Below, piece after piece: positions 43,301-51,977 of a DNA stretch of 64,000 nt (the first letter of the stretch is position 1; the number at the start of each line of letters is the position of its first letter). The notes below the pieces were generated by a model. The model worked only from the letters and a program-made list of their open reading frames with translations. It was not told where the DNA came from and searched no databases. The stretch is taken from assembly GCF_001870435.1 (NCBI RefSeq), contig NZ_MDDR01000065.1, positions 213,827 to 277,826 of the forward strand. The letters are read 5' to 3'. Origin of the DNA: Pseudomonas costantinii (GTDB lineage Bacteria; Pseudomonadota; Gammaproteobacteria; Pseudomonadales; Pseudomonadaceae). Position numbers and translations under genes: made by a program.

Positions 43301-45275
43301 GGAACGGGTCAAGGCGTTATACCCAAGGTTACGCGCCGACAAGGTGCTGGAAAGGGTGCAAACCTACAGCTCGGCCGAGGGTGAACCGGTGCTGCGCGCA
43401 TTGGAGCGAGAAAAAAAGGCGCTGGCCCGTGAGCTGGATAACTGGATAAAAGCGCCCACCCAGCGCCACGAGGGCAACATCACCCGCCAGGAAGAAGAGC
43501 GCATGGTGCGTGTCCAACTGGCTCGTGCCCTGCGTCAAAGTTGGGAGAACGCCACCTGCGGCTATGTGGACAACTTCGGTGAGCGCCAGTCGGGTGCTCA
43601 TTTGAACCTGGAAGGTTGGCCTCTGGGTCAATACCTGAAAACCATGCCGGGCCCGTGTGAAGGCTTTAACCGCATCACCAGCATGACAGTCACCAACAGT
43701 GCCTTCAGCGACGACCAAGCCGAATTCCTCTCGCTGTTCCCAAACGTGGTTGCCCTTGAACTCTCCAATAACCGCCTGACCTACCTGCCTGAAGCAGTAA
43801 TGGCGATGCCACGCCTGGGCCAACTGGGCTTGGGCGAAAACCCTTTGGTGTGGGGCAGACACAGCCTGGATCGTCTGAAAAGACTAAGGCACCTCAAAGT
43901 ACTGGACCTGTCCTTCAATCGCCTGATGAGCGAACCGCCCGATGTCGGCGGCATGCCGCATTTGCGTGAACTGTACCTGCGCAACACGTCCCTGACTCAA
44001 TGGCCCGACGGTCTGTTCGAGGTCCAGCGTCCCGAACAGTTTTTCCTCGACCTGCAAAACACCGAGATCAAGACCGTGCCGCAATTCCTGCCTTGGCAAC
44101 CTCAGGCGGAACTGGTGGCCCGCACGCGCCTGGATCGCAACCAACTGGGGCTGGACGATCAAGAGCGCATGGTCAGTTACCGGCTTGCCGCCGGCTTGGA
44201 CCCTTGGCGCACTTACCCGCCACGCGGCGAGCAAGACAGCCGTTTCTGGTGGGACCACTTGGGTTCGGCTGAAAAAGCCCGGCGCCGGGCGCAATGGGAT
44301 GAACTGGAAAACGAACACGGCTCCCAGGGCTTTTTCGACGTGCTGAGAAGTTTGCAACTCCCGGAATTTTTCGAGACGGACCAGGACGCAATCGACTACC
44401 GACTCAACCATAACGAGCTGACCGCCAACGTCTGGCGCATGCTGGACGCCATCCACCAGGACGAGGCCCTGCGCAAACGCTTCTTCACCATGGCCAGTAC
44501 ACCCGGCAACTGTGCCGACGCCAGCGCGCAGATCTTCAATAACCTGGGCGTGCAGACGCTGGTGCATGAAGCCTACAGCGCCCGCGCCGGGCTGACACCG
44601 CCTGCTTTTTCCGGTCGGCTGGCGGCGCTGGCCCGGCAAAAAGCGCGACTGGACATGGTCAATGCCATCGCCGAAGACGAAGTGGCCCGCCGCCTCACCC
44701 CCGCCGAGATGGGCGGCCCGGGCTTGCGGCTGACCACCGAGGTGATCGACGGCGTACCCGGCAGCGTGGACGAAGTACAGGTGCATGCCGCCTATCAAAC
44801 CGCCCTCAAGCAACGGCTGGATTTGCCTTGGTTGGCCAGCCATATGGTCTATCGCGAGACCGCCAGGGTGGATGCGCAGATGATCGATGAGGCTTTCGAG
44901 CAGGTGACTCGCCGCGAACAGGGTGACGGCCTGATCAACCGCATGCTGAACGTGGATTTCTGGGACGAGTACCTCGACGCAACCTACGCCGATGAGCTGC
45001 AGCAAAACACCCGCTTCTATCAGGCCAAAGCCGAACAGGTCGACGATTTGCAACAAGCCCAACACGCGTGGGTGCAAGCCAGCAACGCAGCGCGGGAAGC
45101 CTTGCGTCAACCGCTCAAGGTGCTGGCGGATGCGCTGGGGGTTCCAGACGATGAGGTATTTATCGAGCAACCAATACCCCAAACCACGTGTGATCGTCTG
45201 CTGCTGGCGCTTGCGTCCGAAGAAAAGAATCTCGCCCGACGCCTGACCAGAGAAGCCCTAAAGCCCGTCAATTAA
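40398..45275 (+). CDS. Second NEL-type E3 ubiquitin ligase-like LRR protein (1625 aa)
   Basis: This is a paralogue of the 2169-residue protein upstream, with fewer N-terminal modules. Shared landmarks are a VSIAQFIALCRKLDLG segment near residue 165, a block ending PPPPLLTDSLKRFRL near residue 610, and one LPGWP motif near residue 647. The LRR region is about residues 1110-1230 (VVALELSNNRLTYLPEAV, LKVLDLSFNRL, LRELYLRNTSLTQWP). The NEL-like end has candidate catalytic Cys1372 in C-x-D form (PGNCADAS), again after WRMLDAI. A hydrophobic, Gly/Val-rich stretch near 385-460 may be membrane-active. No signal peptide is visible. It starts 36 bases after the synthase, behind a hairpin, so co-transcription is likely. 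Confidence 0.84.
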   Translation: MPTPRVPDKGPHYSLIKERAPSWLLGTSWARAQALSTTRLSIEPWHHRASAALKQANAQAWVTQNNVDERLKAVQDVYAFAEPLLIDALKKHYAFEENVRDTYLFLHIAKGTVIKGTASRTVSLLDAAVQNFSNRETFTDSSSYITRPDARGHFMIKPFKHQVSIAQFIALCRKLDLGAQYQRHVRQHLLPAELKAPLIASQQAALGLAAHIALARGDIEPGQFHLLQRTLKGERGIMQFYELKMMDTVLTGILLIAADLGSSTFITPVLAYTPHDPVAPIQHYTSTVALIKALREKLRDTNYQRFFSQFVDQQQRAHFFNGLGGAHVPFGALRIDGDLWTYRYQRSLDKVLNDARVLAVSTADSDSRARWAWWDSVSGALEEIFNAALLVVTPFVPFLGELMLAYTAYQLLDEVVEGVVDLAEGLAVEAAENLVGVVSDVVQLGAFGVAGHLVPSLFVNQLKAVKVNGQARLWNPDLRPYAQKDFALPGNTTPDDLGLHAHAGQHILPLDGEHYAVTLDPESGAHRIRHPTRADAYAPYLEHNGQGAWTHEAETPRTWDTPQLMRRLGHSVQDLNDAQLDQVRTLSGTEHAVLRAMHADNTPPPPLLTDSLKRFRLNEEARQLPERIRTGKPADEHTYWSAQMATELPGWPQDLAIRIYEGPATHGDSLLYGANEPTRTLHITRQDLNAGKLPERLLEVLDEAEQRSVLNTLPSEHLARIDALRQRMADQLASHHRQVLDYLYNNSEYLTHAEEVLVRQAVPGLPKSLIQRLLQQARPDELQIMKEHQRLPLRLKNQATELLIHSRATHAYEGFYHPALMTADSEQLLLNTLKLHSDAFGSQRVEVRKQSYLGDLRATAGPGNAREVRVLVRDDNGQYEVQDDQRNRLHPATDFYSAVLLTLPADTLAARDGASLRTWLMTLLAPIEERRTTLAAAPPPERKTETLLQKPRFKWASKLLGITPPTVEERVKALYPRLRADKVLERVQTYSSAEGEPVLRALEREKKALARELDNWIKAPTQRHEGNITRQEEERMVRVQLARALRQSWENATCGYVDNFGERQSGAHLNLEGWPLGQYLKTMPGPCEGFNRITSMTVTNSAFSDDQAEFLSLFPNVVALELSNNRLTYLPEAVMAMPRLGQLGLGENPLVWGRHSLDRLKRLRHLKVLDLSFNRLMSEPPDVGGMPHLRELYLRNTSLTQWPDGLFEVQRPEQFFLDLQNTEIKTVPQFLPWQPQAELVARTRLDRNQLGLDDQERMVSYRLAAGLDPWRTYPPRGEQDSRFWWDHLGSAEKARRRAQWDELENEHGSQGFFDVLRSLQLPEFFETDQDAIDYRLNHNELTANVWRMLDAIHQDEALRKRFFTMASTPGNCADASAQIFNNLGVQTLVHEAYSARAGLTPPAFSGRLAALARQKARLDMVNAIAEDEVARRLTPAEMGGPGLRLTTEVIDGVPGSVDEVQVHAAYQTALKQRLDLPWLASHMVYRETARVDAQMIDEAFEQVTRREQGDGLINRMLNVDFWDEYLDATYADELQQNTRFYQAKAEQVDDLQQAQHAWVQASNAAREALRQPLKVLADALGVPDDEVFIEQPIPQTTCDRLLLALASEEKNLARRLTREALKPVN

Positions 45276-45328
45276 GAATCAGAGTCTCAGACATCCACGA
45301 TCAAAATCAGAGTTTGAGGCCGCACAGG

Positions 45329-46300
45329 TCACGGCACACCCATCACGAGTACACCGCTCCCGCTTACGGCCCCGGCGGCAGGTAGAGACCCCGCTCGCCG
45401 AACGAGAGCAAACGTCACATCGTCACCTCCAACACTGTTGGTAATGCGGGTCAGGAATGAACCGCCAACTTGAACCGCAGCCCCTGCCCGCACAAGCGCC
45501 GTGCCCACGTCGGGATTGCTCATCATCAGGAGACGTGTGTCGAACGGCGATGGGCTGCCTTTGTAGGTAATGGTTATCGGTGTGGTAATCCCTCCATCCG
45601 GGCATGAGTAGGTGAGTCTGCGGTCGCTGCGGATAGTTGTTGTCAGCGGATCGGTGCCGATTGCCCTCTGGTGTACGTTGCCAAAGTTTATGTCGATCGG
45701 GTTGTTATTGTTGATCGTGCACGTTGACGGGGAAATGGAGAAGTTGTTGGCGGCGGTATACGTCAGGGCAAGCGCTGCGCTGCCGGAATTATAATTGTTG
45801 GTTTGGTCGAGATTTAACCCTCCGAGGACATCCCCTACTCGAATGTCGATAGGGTTCGTCGGATCGTTGCGTACCAAAATATAGGGTGTTACATCGACCG
45901 CGACGCCTACGCCGTTGTTAGGCATGGTCGTCATCCGAATACCATTTTGAACCGGAGTATTGTAGTAGCTTCCGCTTATTCGTAAGCCGGTGCCTTCGCG
46001 GGTGAACTTTGGACCGGGCACCCAGGCGGGGCCGACTCTTGCCGATGTTGCCCAGTAGTCCGTATACCAAGGCTGACTGCCACCAAAGCCGGAGAACCGG
46101 CACTCTAACCTCACCCCTTCGAGCAGGATACGGGTTCTGTCCGAACCCAGTTGGACGGTGACGGGGACTTGCAGGTTCAGCGTCCCGCCTGCACCTACAA
46201 ATACCCACGGTCCACCATTCACACGGCAATCGGTTGCTCTCGCGGTCGTACTACTGACAATCAGGACGAGAAGCACAATAGCTCCATATAGTCGTTTCAT
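45329..46300 (-). CDS. Fimbrial tip adhesin
   Basis: 323 residues with a signal peptide (MKRLYGAIVLLVLIVSSTTA). The length and plan are those of a two-domain adhesin: an N-terminal lectin-like region (about 25-170) and a C-terminal pilin domain (about 185-323). The pilin domain begins with ISPSTCTI and has a paired Cys in LTYSCPDGG. Unlike pilin subunits it has no N-terminal donor-strand extension, which marks the tip. It is the last gene of the fimbrial operon, as papG and mrpH are. The receptor is unknown. It converges on the second NEL gene. Confidence 0.82.
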   Translation of the reverse strand: MKRLYGAIVLLVLIVSSTTARATDCRVNGGPWVFVGAGGTLNLQVPVTVQLGSDRTRILLEGVRLECRFSGFGGSQPWYTDYWATSARVGPAWVPGPKFTREGTGLRISGSYYNTPVQNGIRMTTMPNNGVGVAVDVTPYILVRNDPTNPIDIRVGDVLGGLNLDQTNNYNSGSAALALTYTAANNFSISPSTCTINNNNPIDINFGNVHQRAIGTDPLTTTIRSDRRLTYSCPDGGITTPITITYKGSPSPFDTRLLMMSNPDVGTALVRAGAAVQVGGSFLTRITNSVGGDDVTFALVRRAGSLPAAGAVSGSGVLVMGVP

Positions 46301-46426
46301 TTTGATCTCTCGATGCTCCCCACCCAGGCGCCACCCACCGAATATTGAGTTCGTGCTTTAAAGCCGCCCAGAAGAGATTTGAAGTTTGTCCGAGGCCACT
46401 TTCAGCCTATGAATAACGGTTCATCG

Positions 46427-46975
46427 CTATGGATAGTCCAGCGTAAAAGTAGAGGTGACCGTGAACGTGCCATGCCCTATGGTTTGATCCTTGATGGCAT
46501 TCGGCTCACCCTGCACATAGGCTTTGAGCTCAATTACATTGCTGCCATCACTCAACACTTGTTCATCGCTGACAGCATTCAAAGGCAATGGCTTGTTGCT
46601 CAGCGTCTCGATACCGACCCCAATACCTGAGGCACCACTTCCACCATCCAGCGAAAACAATCCGGGTAGCGCCACGTTTTCTGTGCCGCCGAATGTGATG
46701 GTGACCGTATTGCCGATGGTGGTGTCACAGTCCTCCAGGTGCAGTTTGAATCCCCTACCCTGTGTACGCGTGTTGATGTAGAGGTGCTTGCTGGTAACGT
46801 CCCAGAGTTCCAGAGTGATGGCCTCGTCGCCAGGGCGGATGGTGCAGGCTTCTTCAACCAGGTTGCCCTTAAATCTCAGGTTGTCCGCCGCATGCCCCTT
46901 GGGCACCAGGCCGAAGGTCAGCAGTAATGTCAGCCCGGCATATGGCCAACCCTTATGAACCATTTGATGTCGCAT
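46427..46975 (-). CDS. Minor fimbrial subunit
   Basis: 182 residues with a signal peptide ending in GHAADN. The pilin fold signs are the N-terminal donor strand (LRFKGNLVEEACTIRPGDE), a disulfide pair (EACTI and EDCDT) and the C-terminal beta-strand with penultimate Tyr (STFTLDYP). AGGAG lies eight bases before the ATG. Its sequence is closest in layout to PapF/FimF-type adaptors that connect the adhesin to the shaft. It lies between the adhesin and the other minor pilins. Confidence 0.85.
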   Translation of the reverse strand: MRHQMVHKGWPYAGLTLLLTFGLVPKGHAADNLRFKGNLVEEACTIRPGDEAITLELWDVTSKHLYINTRTQGRGFKLHLEDCDTTIGNTVTITFGGTENVALPGLFSLDGGSGASGIGVGIETLSNKPLPLNAVSDEQVLSDGSNVIELKAYVQGEPNAIKDQTIGHGTFTVTSTFTLDYP

Positions 46976-46986
46976 AGACTTGACTC

Positions 46987-47466
46987 CTACTCGTATTCAG
47001 CCAACAGCGTGGCCACCGCCGTAAACCTTGCGGGGGCCAGAACTGCGCCTAGCTGCTTGACGGGTACAACTTCCAATGTCGGAGGCGACGACAGGGTGAT
47101 GTCCAGTGGCGTATTGAGTGGAAACGGCACGTTATTCTGAAAAATCCGAATACCCAACGCAGGCACACTGGTCTGCACTGCTGAGCCATCAAAACTCGTG
47201 GGTGTACCGTTGATACTCAACTTCAGCTCCCACGGAAGCGTGGCAGGGCCACAGCTAATGGTGTAGCCGACCCCTCGGCGGTATTTCACACCATCGACTC
47301 GCTTGACCCCGACATCGCCAAAGTCGACTTCTATCGTGTTTCCCGCATCAATCGTGCAGGGGGGAGGCTCGTTCAGCGTTCCGCTGAACGTCAAGTTGGC
47401 CGACGCACCGCTGCAAAGACTGATGGAACACAGGGCGAGCAACGCTCGCTGCTGCCAACATGTCAT
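46987..47466 (-). CDS. Minor fimbrial subunit
   Basis: 159 residues with a signal peptide (CSISLCSGASANLTF). It has the pilin donor strand LTFSGTLNEPPPCTIDAGNTI, the second Cys in YTISCGPA and a C-terminal VATLLAEYE strand. It is clearly related to the next minor subunit (both share a VDGVxYRRGV segment), so the two arose by gene duplication. GAGGA precedes the ATG. Confidence 0.85.
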   Translation of the reverse strand: MTCWQQRALLALCSISLCSGASANLTFSGTLNEPPPCTIDAGNTIEVDFGDVGVKRVDGVKYRRGVGYTISCGPATLPWELKLSINGTPTSFDGSAVQTSVPALGIRIFQNNVPFPLNTPLDITLSSPPTLEVVPVKQLGAVLAPARFTAVATLLAEYE

Positions 47467-47479
47467 TGATCGTTCCTCT

Positions 47480-47974
47480 TCATTGATATTCGACTACGAG
47501 GGTTGCGGCGGCATCAAATGCGCCTCCCGTCAGGCTGCTGCCCACACGTTTGACAGGCACCGCCTGCACGACTGGAAAGTTTGGATGAGTAAAATTCACG
47601 GCCGTATTCAGAGGCCAATCAGCGCCATTCACGAACAGCTTTACCCCAAGGTCCGGTTTGCGGGTCAACAGCACGTTTTGATCAAACGACGCCCCCGTGC
47701 CCTTGAGTTCCAGTGTCATCGCGTTGTTGAAGGGGGAATCACACCTGACGGTATAAGGCACACCTCGACGATAATTAACCCCGTCAACCCGTGATGTCAG
47801 AAGGTCATTCCCGAAGGGCACATCAAGCGTGCTCCCGCTGTTAATCACACACGGCGGAGGCGCGATGATTACGGCCCGGATGGTCAAATTGGTCTCGGCC
47901 AGCACACCGTGGCTGACCGCCCACAGTAGGCCGCCACCGAGAAACATAGCCCGAGAGCCGGTTGACTTAGCCAT
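47480..47974 (-). CDS. Minor fimbrial subunit
   Basis: 164 residues. ATG 47974 (MAKSTGSRAMFLGGG) is chosen because GAGGGC lies six bases upstream; an ATG at 47992 would overlap the gene before it and has no better site. It has a donor strand (LTIRAVIIAPPPCVINSGST), the second Cys in YTVRCDSP and a C-terminal AATLVVEYQ strand. It is a sister of the following subunit gene by the shared SRVDGVNYRRGVPY segment. Confidence 0.83.
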   Translation of the reverse strand: MAKSTGSRAMFLGGGLLWAVSHGVLAETNLTIRAVIIAPPPCVINSGSTLDVPFGNDLLTSRVDGVNYRRGVPYTVRCDSPFNNAMTLELKGTGASFDQNVLLTRKPDLGVKLFVNGADWPLNTAVNFTHPNFPVVQAVPVKRVGSSLTGGAFDAAATLVVEYQ

Positions 47975-47984
47975 TGTTCTGCCC

Positions 47985-48566
47985 TCACTCATAATTGAGC
48001 CTGAAATCCACCACGGCCCGAAATGCCCCGCTGGTCAAAGGAGCGGAGGTACGCGTGGGTTGAACATTCCAGGTCTGGGTGCTGCCGCCCAACGGTAAAA
48101 ACAAAGGTTCGCCCCTTGAGCCCAGCTGTACGTCCCGGCCCAGGGCATCGGTCAAGCGCAGGCCCATCCCGGTGATGCCTTGCACTTTGACCAGCCGTGG
48201 ATCCTCGGCATCGGCGGGCGCAGAAAACGCGACCGACAGCACGGGTTGATAGGCACTCCATGCCAGGTTCCCCGTACGCTCACTGCGGATGTTGCCAGCG
48301 GTGCGGTGGCAATCCGTAAAACGCAGCTGAAATGCCACAGCGGTTGCCTGATCGCCGGGCCGTTGCAATTGGCTGGTCGACACGGCTCCCAGGTCAATCG
48401 TTTGATGCAGCGATGTCATCTCCAGACTGCAAGGGGTTTCATGCATGGACCCGCTAATGTTCAGCATCCCAACCATGCCTTCAATGTCATCATCCTCCTG
48501 AGCGTGCGCGCCCCCTACCAAGGCCAGCCACAGGCAGCCCAAGACCCTCACATTGCGCAATTTCAT
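47985..48566 (-). CDS. Minor fimbrial subunit
   Basis: 193 residues with a signal peptide (VLGCLWLALVGGAHA) and then an acidic QEDDDIEGM stretch. Pilin features: donor strand MLNISGSMHETPCSLEM, the Cys pair PCSLE/FTDCHRT and the C-terminal strand VVDFRLNYE. The TPCSLEMTSLHQTIDLGAV pattern is that of PapH/PapK-like subunits. GGAG precedes the ATG. It is the first subunit gene after the chaperone. Confidence 0.85.
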   Translation of the reverse strand: MKLRNVRVLGCLWLALVGGAHAQEDDDIEGMVGMLNISGSMHETPCSLEMTSLHQTIDLGAVSTSQLQRPGDQATAVAFQLRFTDCHRTAGNIRSERTGNLAWSAYQPVLSVAFSAPADAEDPRLVKVQGITGMGLRLTDALGRDVQLGSRGEPLFLPLGGSTQTWNVQPTRTSAPLTSGAFRAVVDFRLNYE

Positions 48567-48587
48567 GACGTTCTCCGGCAGTAGGCA

Positions 48588-49349
48588 CTACTCATTAGGC
48601 AGTGATACTTGCAAGTTCACTTTGCAAGCAGTGCCACTGCAGGTGAACGCCATCAGCGGGCGTCCGCCGTAATCATTCACATAGGCCAAATGGGGGGTTG
48701 TACCGAGTGTTTTGGCCGTCGGGCCCAAGGTCAGCGAGCCTTTGGGTGGGACCATCAGTGGCTCAAAACCCGGCACGGTTTTGCCGTCCTTGCTGCTGCG
48801 CGCATCCACCAGGGTTACGTAGTAAGGCGTAGGATTGTTCACCTGATAATGGTCACCTTGCAGGGTAAGGGTCAGCTTTTCCTGCCAAGGGTTTGACAAG
48901 TCCTGTTGACTTGGCGCAATGGCTTGCGGTCGGTAGAACAATTTAATTCGGGTTTGCAACGCAATTTGCAGGGTGTTGGCCTTATCGCTGCGTGGCGGAA
49001 TTTCTCTCAAGTTGAAGTAGAAGACCGTCTCTCGATCCTGAGGTAACAACTTTGCTGCCGGCAACGCCTGGACTTTCACCTGACTTTGTTTCCCTGGCTC
49101 CAATCGTTGAACCGGCGGTAGCACGATCAAGGGCGTGGTGATTTTGTTACCCGCTTCATCCTCAATCCAACCTTGAGCCAAATACGGTAACTGGGTGTTG
49201 TTATTGGTGATGTTCACGCTGGTTGCATCTTTGCCGCCATCAAAAATCACGCGGGTACGATCCAGGCCAACAGCGGCGTTAGCGCTTTGGCTAAAGCCTA
49301 GAATCAGCAGTGCAAATGCCTGCGGTATGAAGCGTGTGTTCAGCATCAT
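48588..49349 (-). CDS. Periplasmic fimbrial chaperone (PapD-like)
   Basis: 253 residues with a signal peptide. Family features: LDRTRVIFDGGKDATSVNITNNN (strand A1), the conserved YLAQGWIED, VLPPVQRLEPGKQSQVKV, the FYFNLREIPP signature of PapD-like proteins and IKLFYRPQAI at the domain boundary. The invariant Arg and Lys that anchor the subunit C-terminus are present. It donates a strand to each pilin in the periplasm and delivers it to the usher. Its ATG overlaps the usher stop (ATGA). Confidence 0.93.
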   Translation of the reverse strand: MMLNTRFIPQAFALLILGFSQSANAAVGLDRTRVIFDGGKDATSVNITNNNTQLPYLAQGWIEDEAGNKITTPLIVLPPVQRLEPGKQSQVKVQALPAAKLLPQDRETVFYFNLREIPPRSDKANTLQIALQTRIKLFYRPQAIAPSQQDLSNPWQEKLTLTLQGDHYQVNNPTPYYVTLVDARSSKDGKTVPGFEPLMVPPKGSLTLGPTAKTLGTTPHLAYVNDYGGRPLMAFTCSGTACKVNLQVSLPNE

Positions 49350-51958
49350 GAGGCTGTGCTCTCCATTTCGGTATGCTTGCCGGTCAGCGCGGCTGGTTCG
49401 GGCAAAGATGGGGCAACGGCTACCATTTGGCAGCGCAGTTGCAGGGCATTGGTCAAACCATCAAATGGCAAAATGACAGGGAGCGTAAGAATGCAGCGCT
49501 CGACACCTCCCCAACTGACGGTCATCTGCTCGCCGGCCTGAATACCGCTCAGGTAAACATTGCCGCCGTCATTCACAATCCCGGTGTCCTGCTGTTTTAT
49601 GTTCTTCACCATCGCGCCGAAGGGCGGTGAAGTGCCGTCGGGCAGGCGCAGAACCGCCATGGCCTTCTCACCGGCAATCACGTCCAGCGAGCGGTATCCA
49701 ATGGCGCCTTCGGTGAGTGTCAGTTGCGTGACGGATTGAGTGGCTTCGACATTGCTCGGCAAGCTCTCCAGATCAACACTGGCTGCCGTGCGCTGATAGC
49801 TGCTGATATCGGAAATGACCGCCTTGCCAAAAATGTTGCTGCGGGTCGGGGTGCCGTAACCCCGCACAGGCACGTCGGACACACCAGCGGTATCAACCAT
49901 CAAGCGGGTTCCGCCCGTACCATTGTTACGATGCAGTGCAGCACCGTAAGGTGTGAGCGTGCCACCACCGCGAGCAGACAGACTGAGGCTGTTGTAATTG
50001 CCTTCTTGCTTGCTGGCACTGACGTTAATGTCGGCCTGCTCACCCACATGACTCAGGTAGCCACTCGCGGAACTGTTGCTTGCACTGAGCTGGTAGCTAT
50101 TACGCTCATCGATGCGATCACTGTAGCGCGTCGAAAAACGGTTATCGCCTGCGGCTCTATTAGCATCCAGTGACAGTGTGCCGGTGCGCCCCAACGGCAG
50201 ACTGACCGTCAGCGCCACTCCGTTATCTTTATAGCTGTACTCCAAAGTACGGTACAGATTCAGGGACAGGCTCATGTTTTTGACGGTGCCTAACTTGAAG
50301 TAACGCGACGCAGACACGTTCCAACGCTGAGTGTCCGGCCGTCCCCAATAAGTTTGTTTGTTGTAACTGGCGTAGACGGTCGCCCCCACATCACGAAACT
50401 GCTTATTAACGGTCACCGTATAAAGCGCCTTGCTATCACCAATCGGTATCGGGCTATCAGGGTACTCACCGTATTGGTCGTATACCTCCCGCCTACGGCG
50501 CTCGCCATTCAACCCATAATGACGAGCATCCAAGTACTCGCTCATGCTCAAAAAGTTTTTCTCGGAAAACCGATAACCGGCGAAGGTCACTTGGCTGTCG
50601 TACTGTTCAAAGTTCTTGGAATATTGAAGGCGGTACGATTTACCGGAGAGCGTGTCGTTCCACACATTGGCTTGAGACTGCGTGACATCCAACGAGATGG
50701 CGCCGAACGCCAGCAAGTCTCGCCCCACCCCAGCGGAGAGCGCTCGATAGTTGTTATCGCTGATTCCGCCGCCAAACAGAGACCAGCCATTGCTGATCCC
50801 CCAAGAGAACTCCCCAGTACCGAAAAAGTCGCCTTCAGCGCCATATTGAAGATTGGACGGCCGTCCAGCCGCCAGTTTGTAACGAACACGTCCAGGGCGC
50901 GTCAGGTAGGGAACGCCTGCCGTATCGACTTGGAACGCATGAATCGAACCATCCTGCTCTTCCACCCGTACATCGAGCCTGCCAGTCACCGCGTCATTCA
51001 GGTCTTGAATGCGAAAAGGTCCCGCCGCGACCAGGGTTTCATACAGCACACGTCCCTGTTGGCTAATGATGACCTTCGCATTAGTCTTGGCCACTCCGAT
51101 GACTTCCGGCGCATAACCCCTTAAGTTGGGTGGCAGTTGGCTTTCATCCGAGTTGAGCGCTGCGCCAGTAAACCGGAAACTGTCAAACAGGTCCGAATAC
51201 AGGTAGTCCTCTCCCACTACCAAGCGCGCCTGCAGCGCAGGAATTGCGCGATAAGCGTAGTAACGACTCCAGTCCAGCTTTCGCCCCCCGGTCGCCCCCT
51301 CGCGCCCTTTCTCAAGATGCCCCTGCCAATCCGCCCTCAGGCGCCAAGCCCCGGCGTTGGCCCCCAGCGTTCCGTTGCCCGTGACGTTATTACGGGCCCC
51401 GTCATTCTTTCGGTAGCTGGACAGCGCCGTCAGGTTGTAGTCAATCAGCAGGCCAGGCACTCCCTCATCCCAGCGCGAGGGCGGGTCCCAATTAATGGTG
51501 CTGTACTCGAGGTAGGCTTGAGGGAGGCTAATGTTCAGTGTGGAGGTGGCCAGATCTCCACTCACCTCCATACCCGGCAAGCCTTGAATATCCAGGCACT
51601 CTCCGCCTCTCCACCACGCCAGTTTGGCCGTGCCGGACGCCTTCAGGCCCAACTGTTCCACGAGAGCCTGCGATAAACAGGCCTGACTGCCTTTGGGATC
51701 ATCATCGGGGGGATAGAACGCCACCGACTGCTCAGAAATAGGCTGGGTATTTATCTGCACAACCATCGAGTAAGTGCCCGGCAGAATAAACCCGCTGCGC
51801 GCAAACTGAGACAAGTCGATATTGGAGCGATCACTCAGATCAAGAACATCGGTATTAAATTCGATATTCCCTGCACCCAATGCAGTTCCCGCCAGTGATA
51901 TCAGCCCACTAAAGAGGCTTGGGCGCAGCGTATTTTTGACTTTCGACGTATTCAACAT
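49346..51958 (-). CDS. Fimbrial outer-membrane usher (PapC-like)
   Basis: 870 residues. After a signal peptide, an N-terminal chaperone-binding domain begins at IEFNTDVLDLSDRSNIDLSQFARSGFILPGTY. It is followed by a 24-strand barrel with the plug, seen around TPAGPF-like GPFRIQDLNDAVTGRLDVRVEEQDGS. C-terminal domains follow, with ERCILTLPVILP near the end. It forms the secretion pore and assembly platform for the fimbria. The usher precedes the chaperone gene, as in the pap and mrp operons and unlike fim. Confidence 0.93.
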   Translation of the reverse strand: MLNTSKVKNTLRPSLFSGLISLAGTALGAGNIEFNTDVLDLSDRSNIDLSQFARSGFILPGTYSMVVQINTQPISEQSVAFYPPDDDPKGSQACLSQALVEQLGLKASGTAKLAWWRGGECLDIQGLPGMEVSGDLATSTLNISLPQAYLEYSTINWDPPSRWDEGVPGLLIDYNLTALSSYRKNDGARNNVTGNGTLGANAGAWRLRADWQGHLEKGREGATGGRKLDWSRYYAYRAIPALQARLVVGEDYLYSDLFDSFRFTGAALNSDESQLPPNLRGYAPEVIGVAKTNAKVIISQQGRVLYETLVAAGPFRIQDLNDAVTGRLDVRVEEQDGSIHAFQVDTAGVPYLTRPGRVRYKLAAGRPSNLQYGAEGDFFGTGEFSWGISNGWSLFGGGISDNNYRALSAGVGRDLLAFGAISLDVTQSQANVWNDTLSGKSYRLQYSKNFEQYDSQVTFAGYRFSEKNFLSMSEYLDARHYGLNGERRRREVYDQYGEYPDSPIPIGDSKALYTVTVNKQFRDVGATVYASYNKQTYWGRPDTQRWNVSASRYFKLGTVKNMSLSLNLYRTLEYSYKDNGVALTVSLPLGRTGTLSLDANRAAGDNRFSTRYSDRIDERNSYQLSASNSSASGYLSHVGEQADINVSASKQEGNYNSLSLSARGGGTLTPYGAALHRNNGTGGTRLMVDTAGVSDVPVRGYGTPTRSNIFGKAVISDISSYQRTAASVDLESLPSNVEATQSVTQLTLTEGAIGYRSLDVIAGEKAMAVLRLPDGTSPPFGAMVKNIKQQDTGIVNDGGNVYLSGIQAGEQMTVSWGGVERCILTLPVILPFDGLTNALQLRCQMVAVAPSLPEPAALTGKHTEMESTAS

Positions 51959-51977
51959 GAAAGCAGTCCATCACTGT

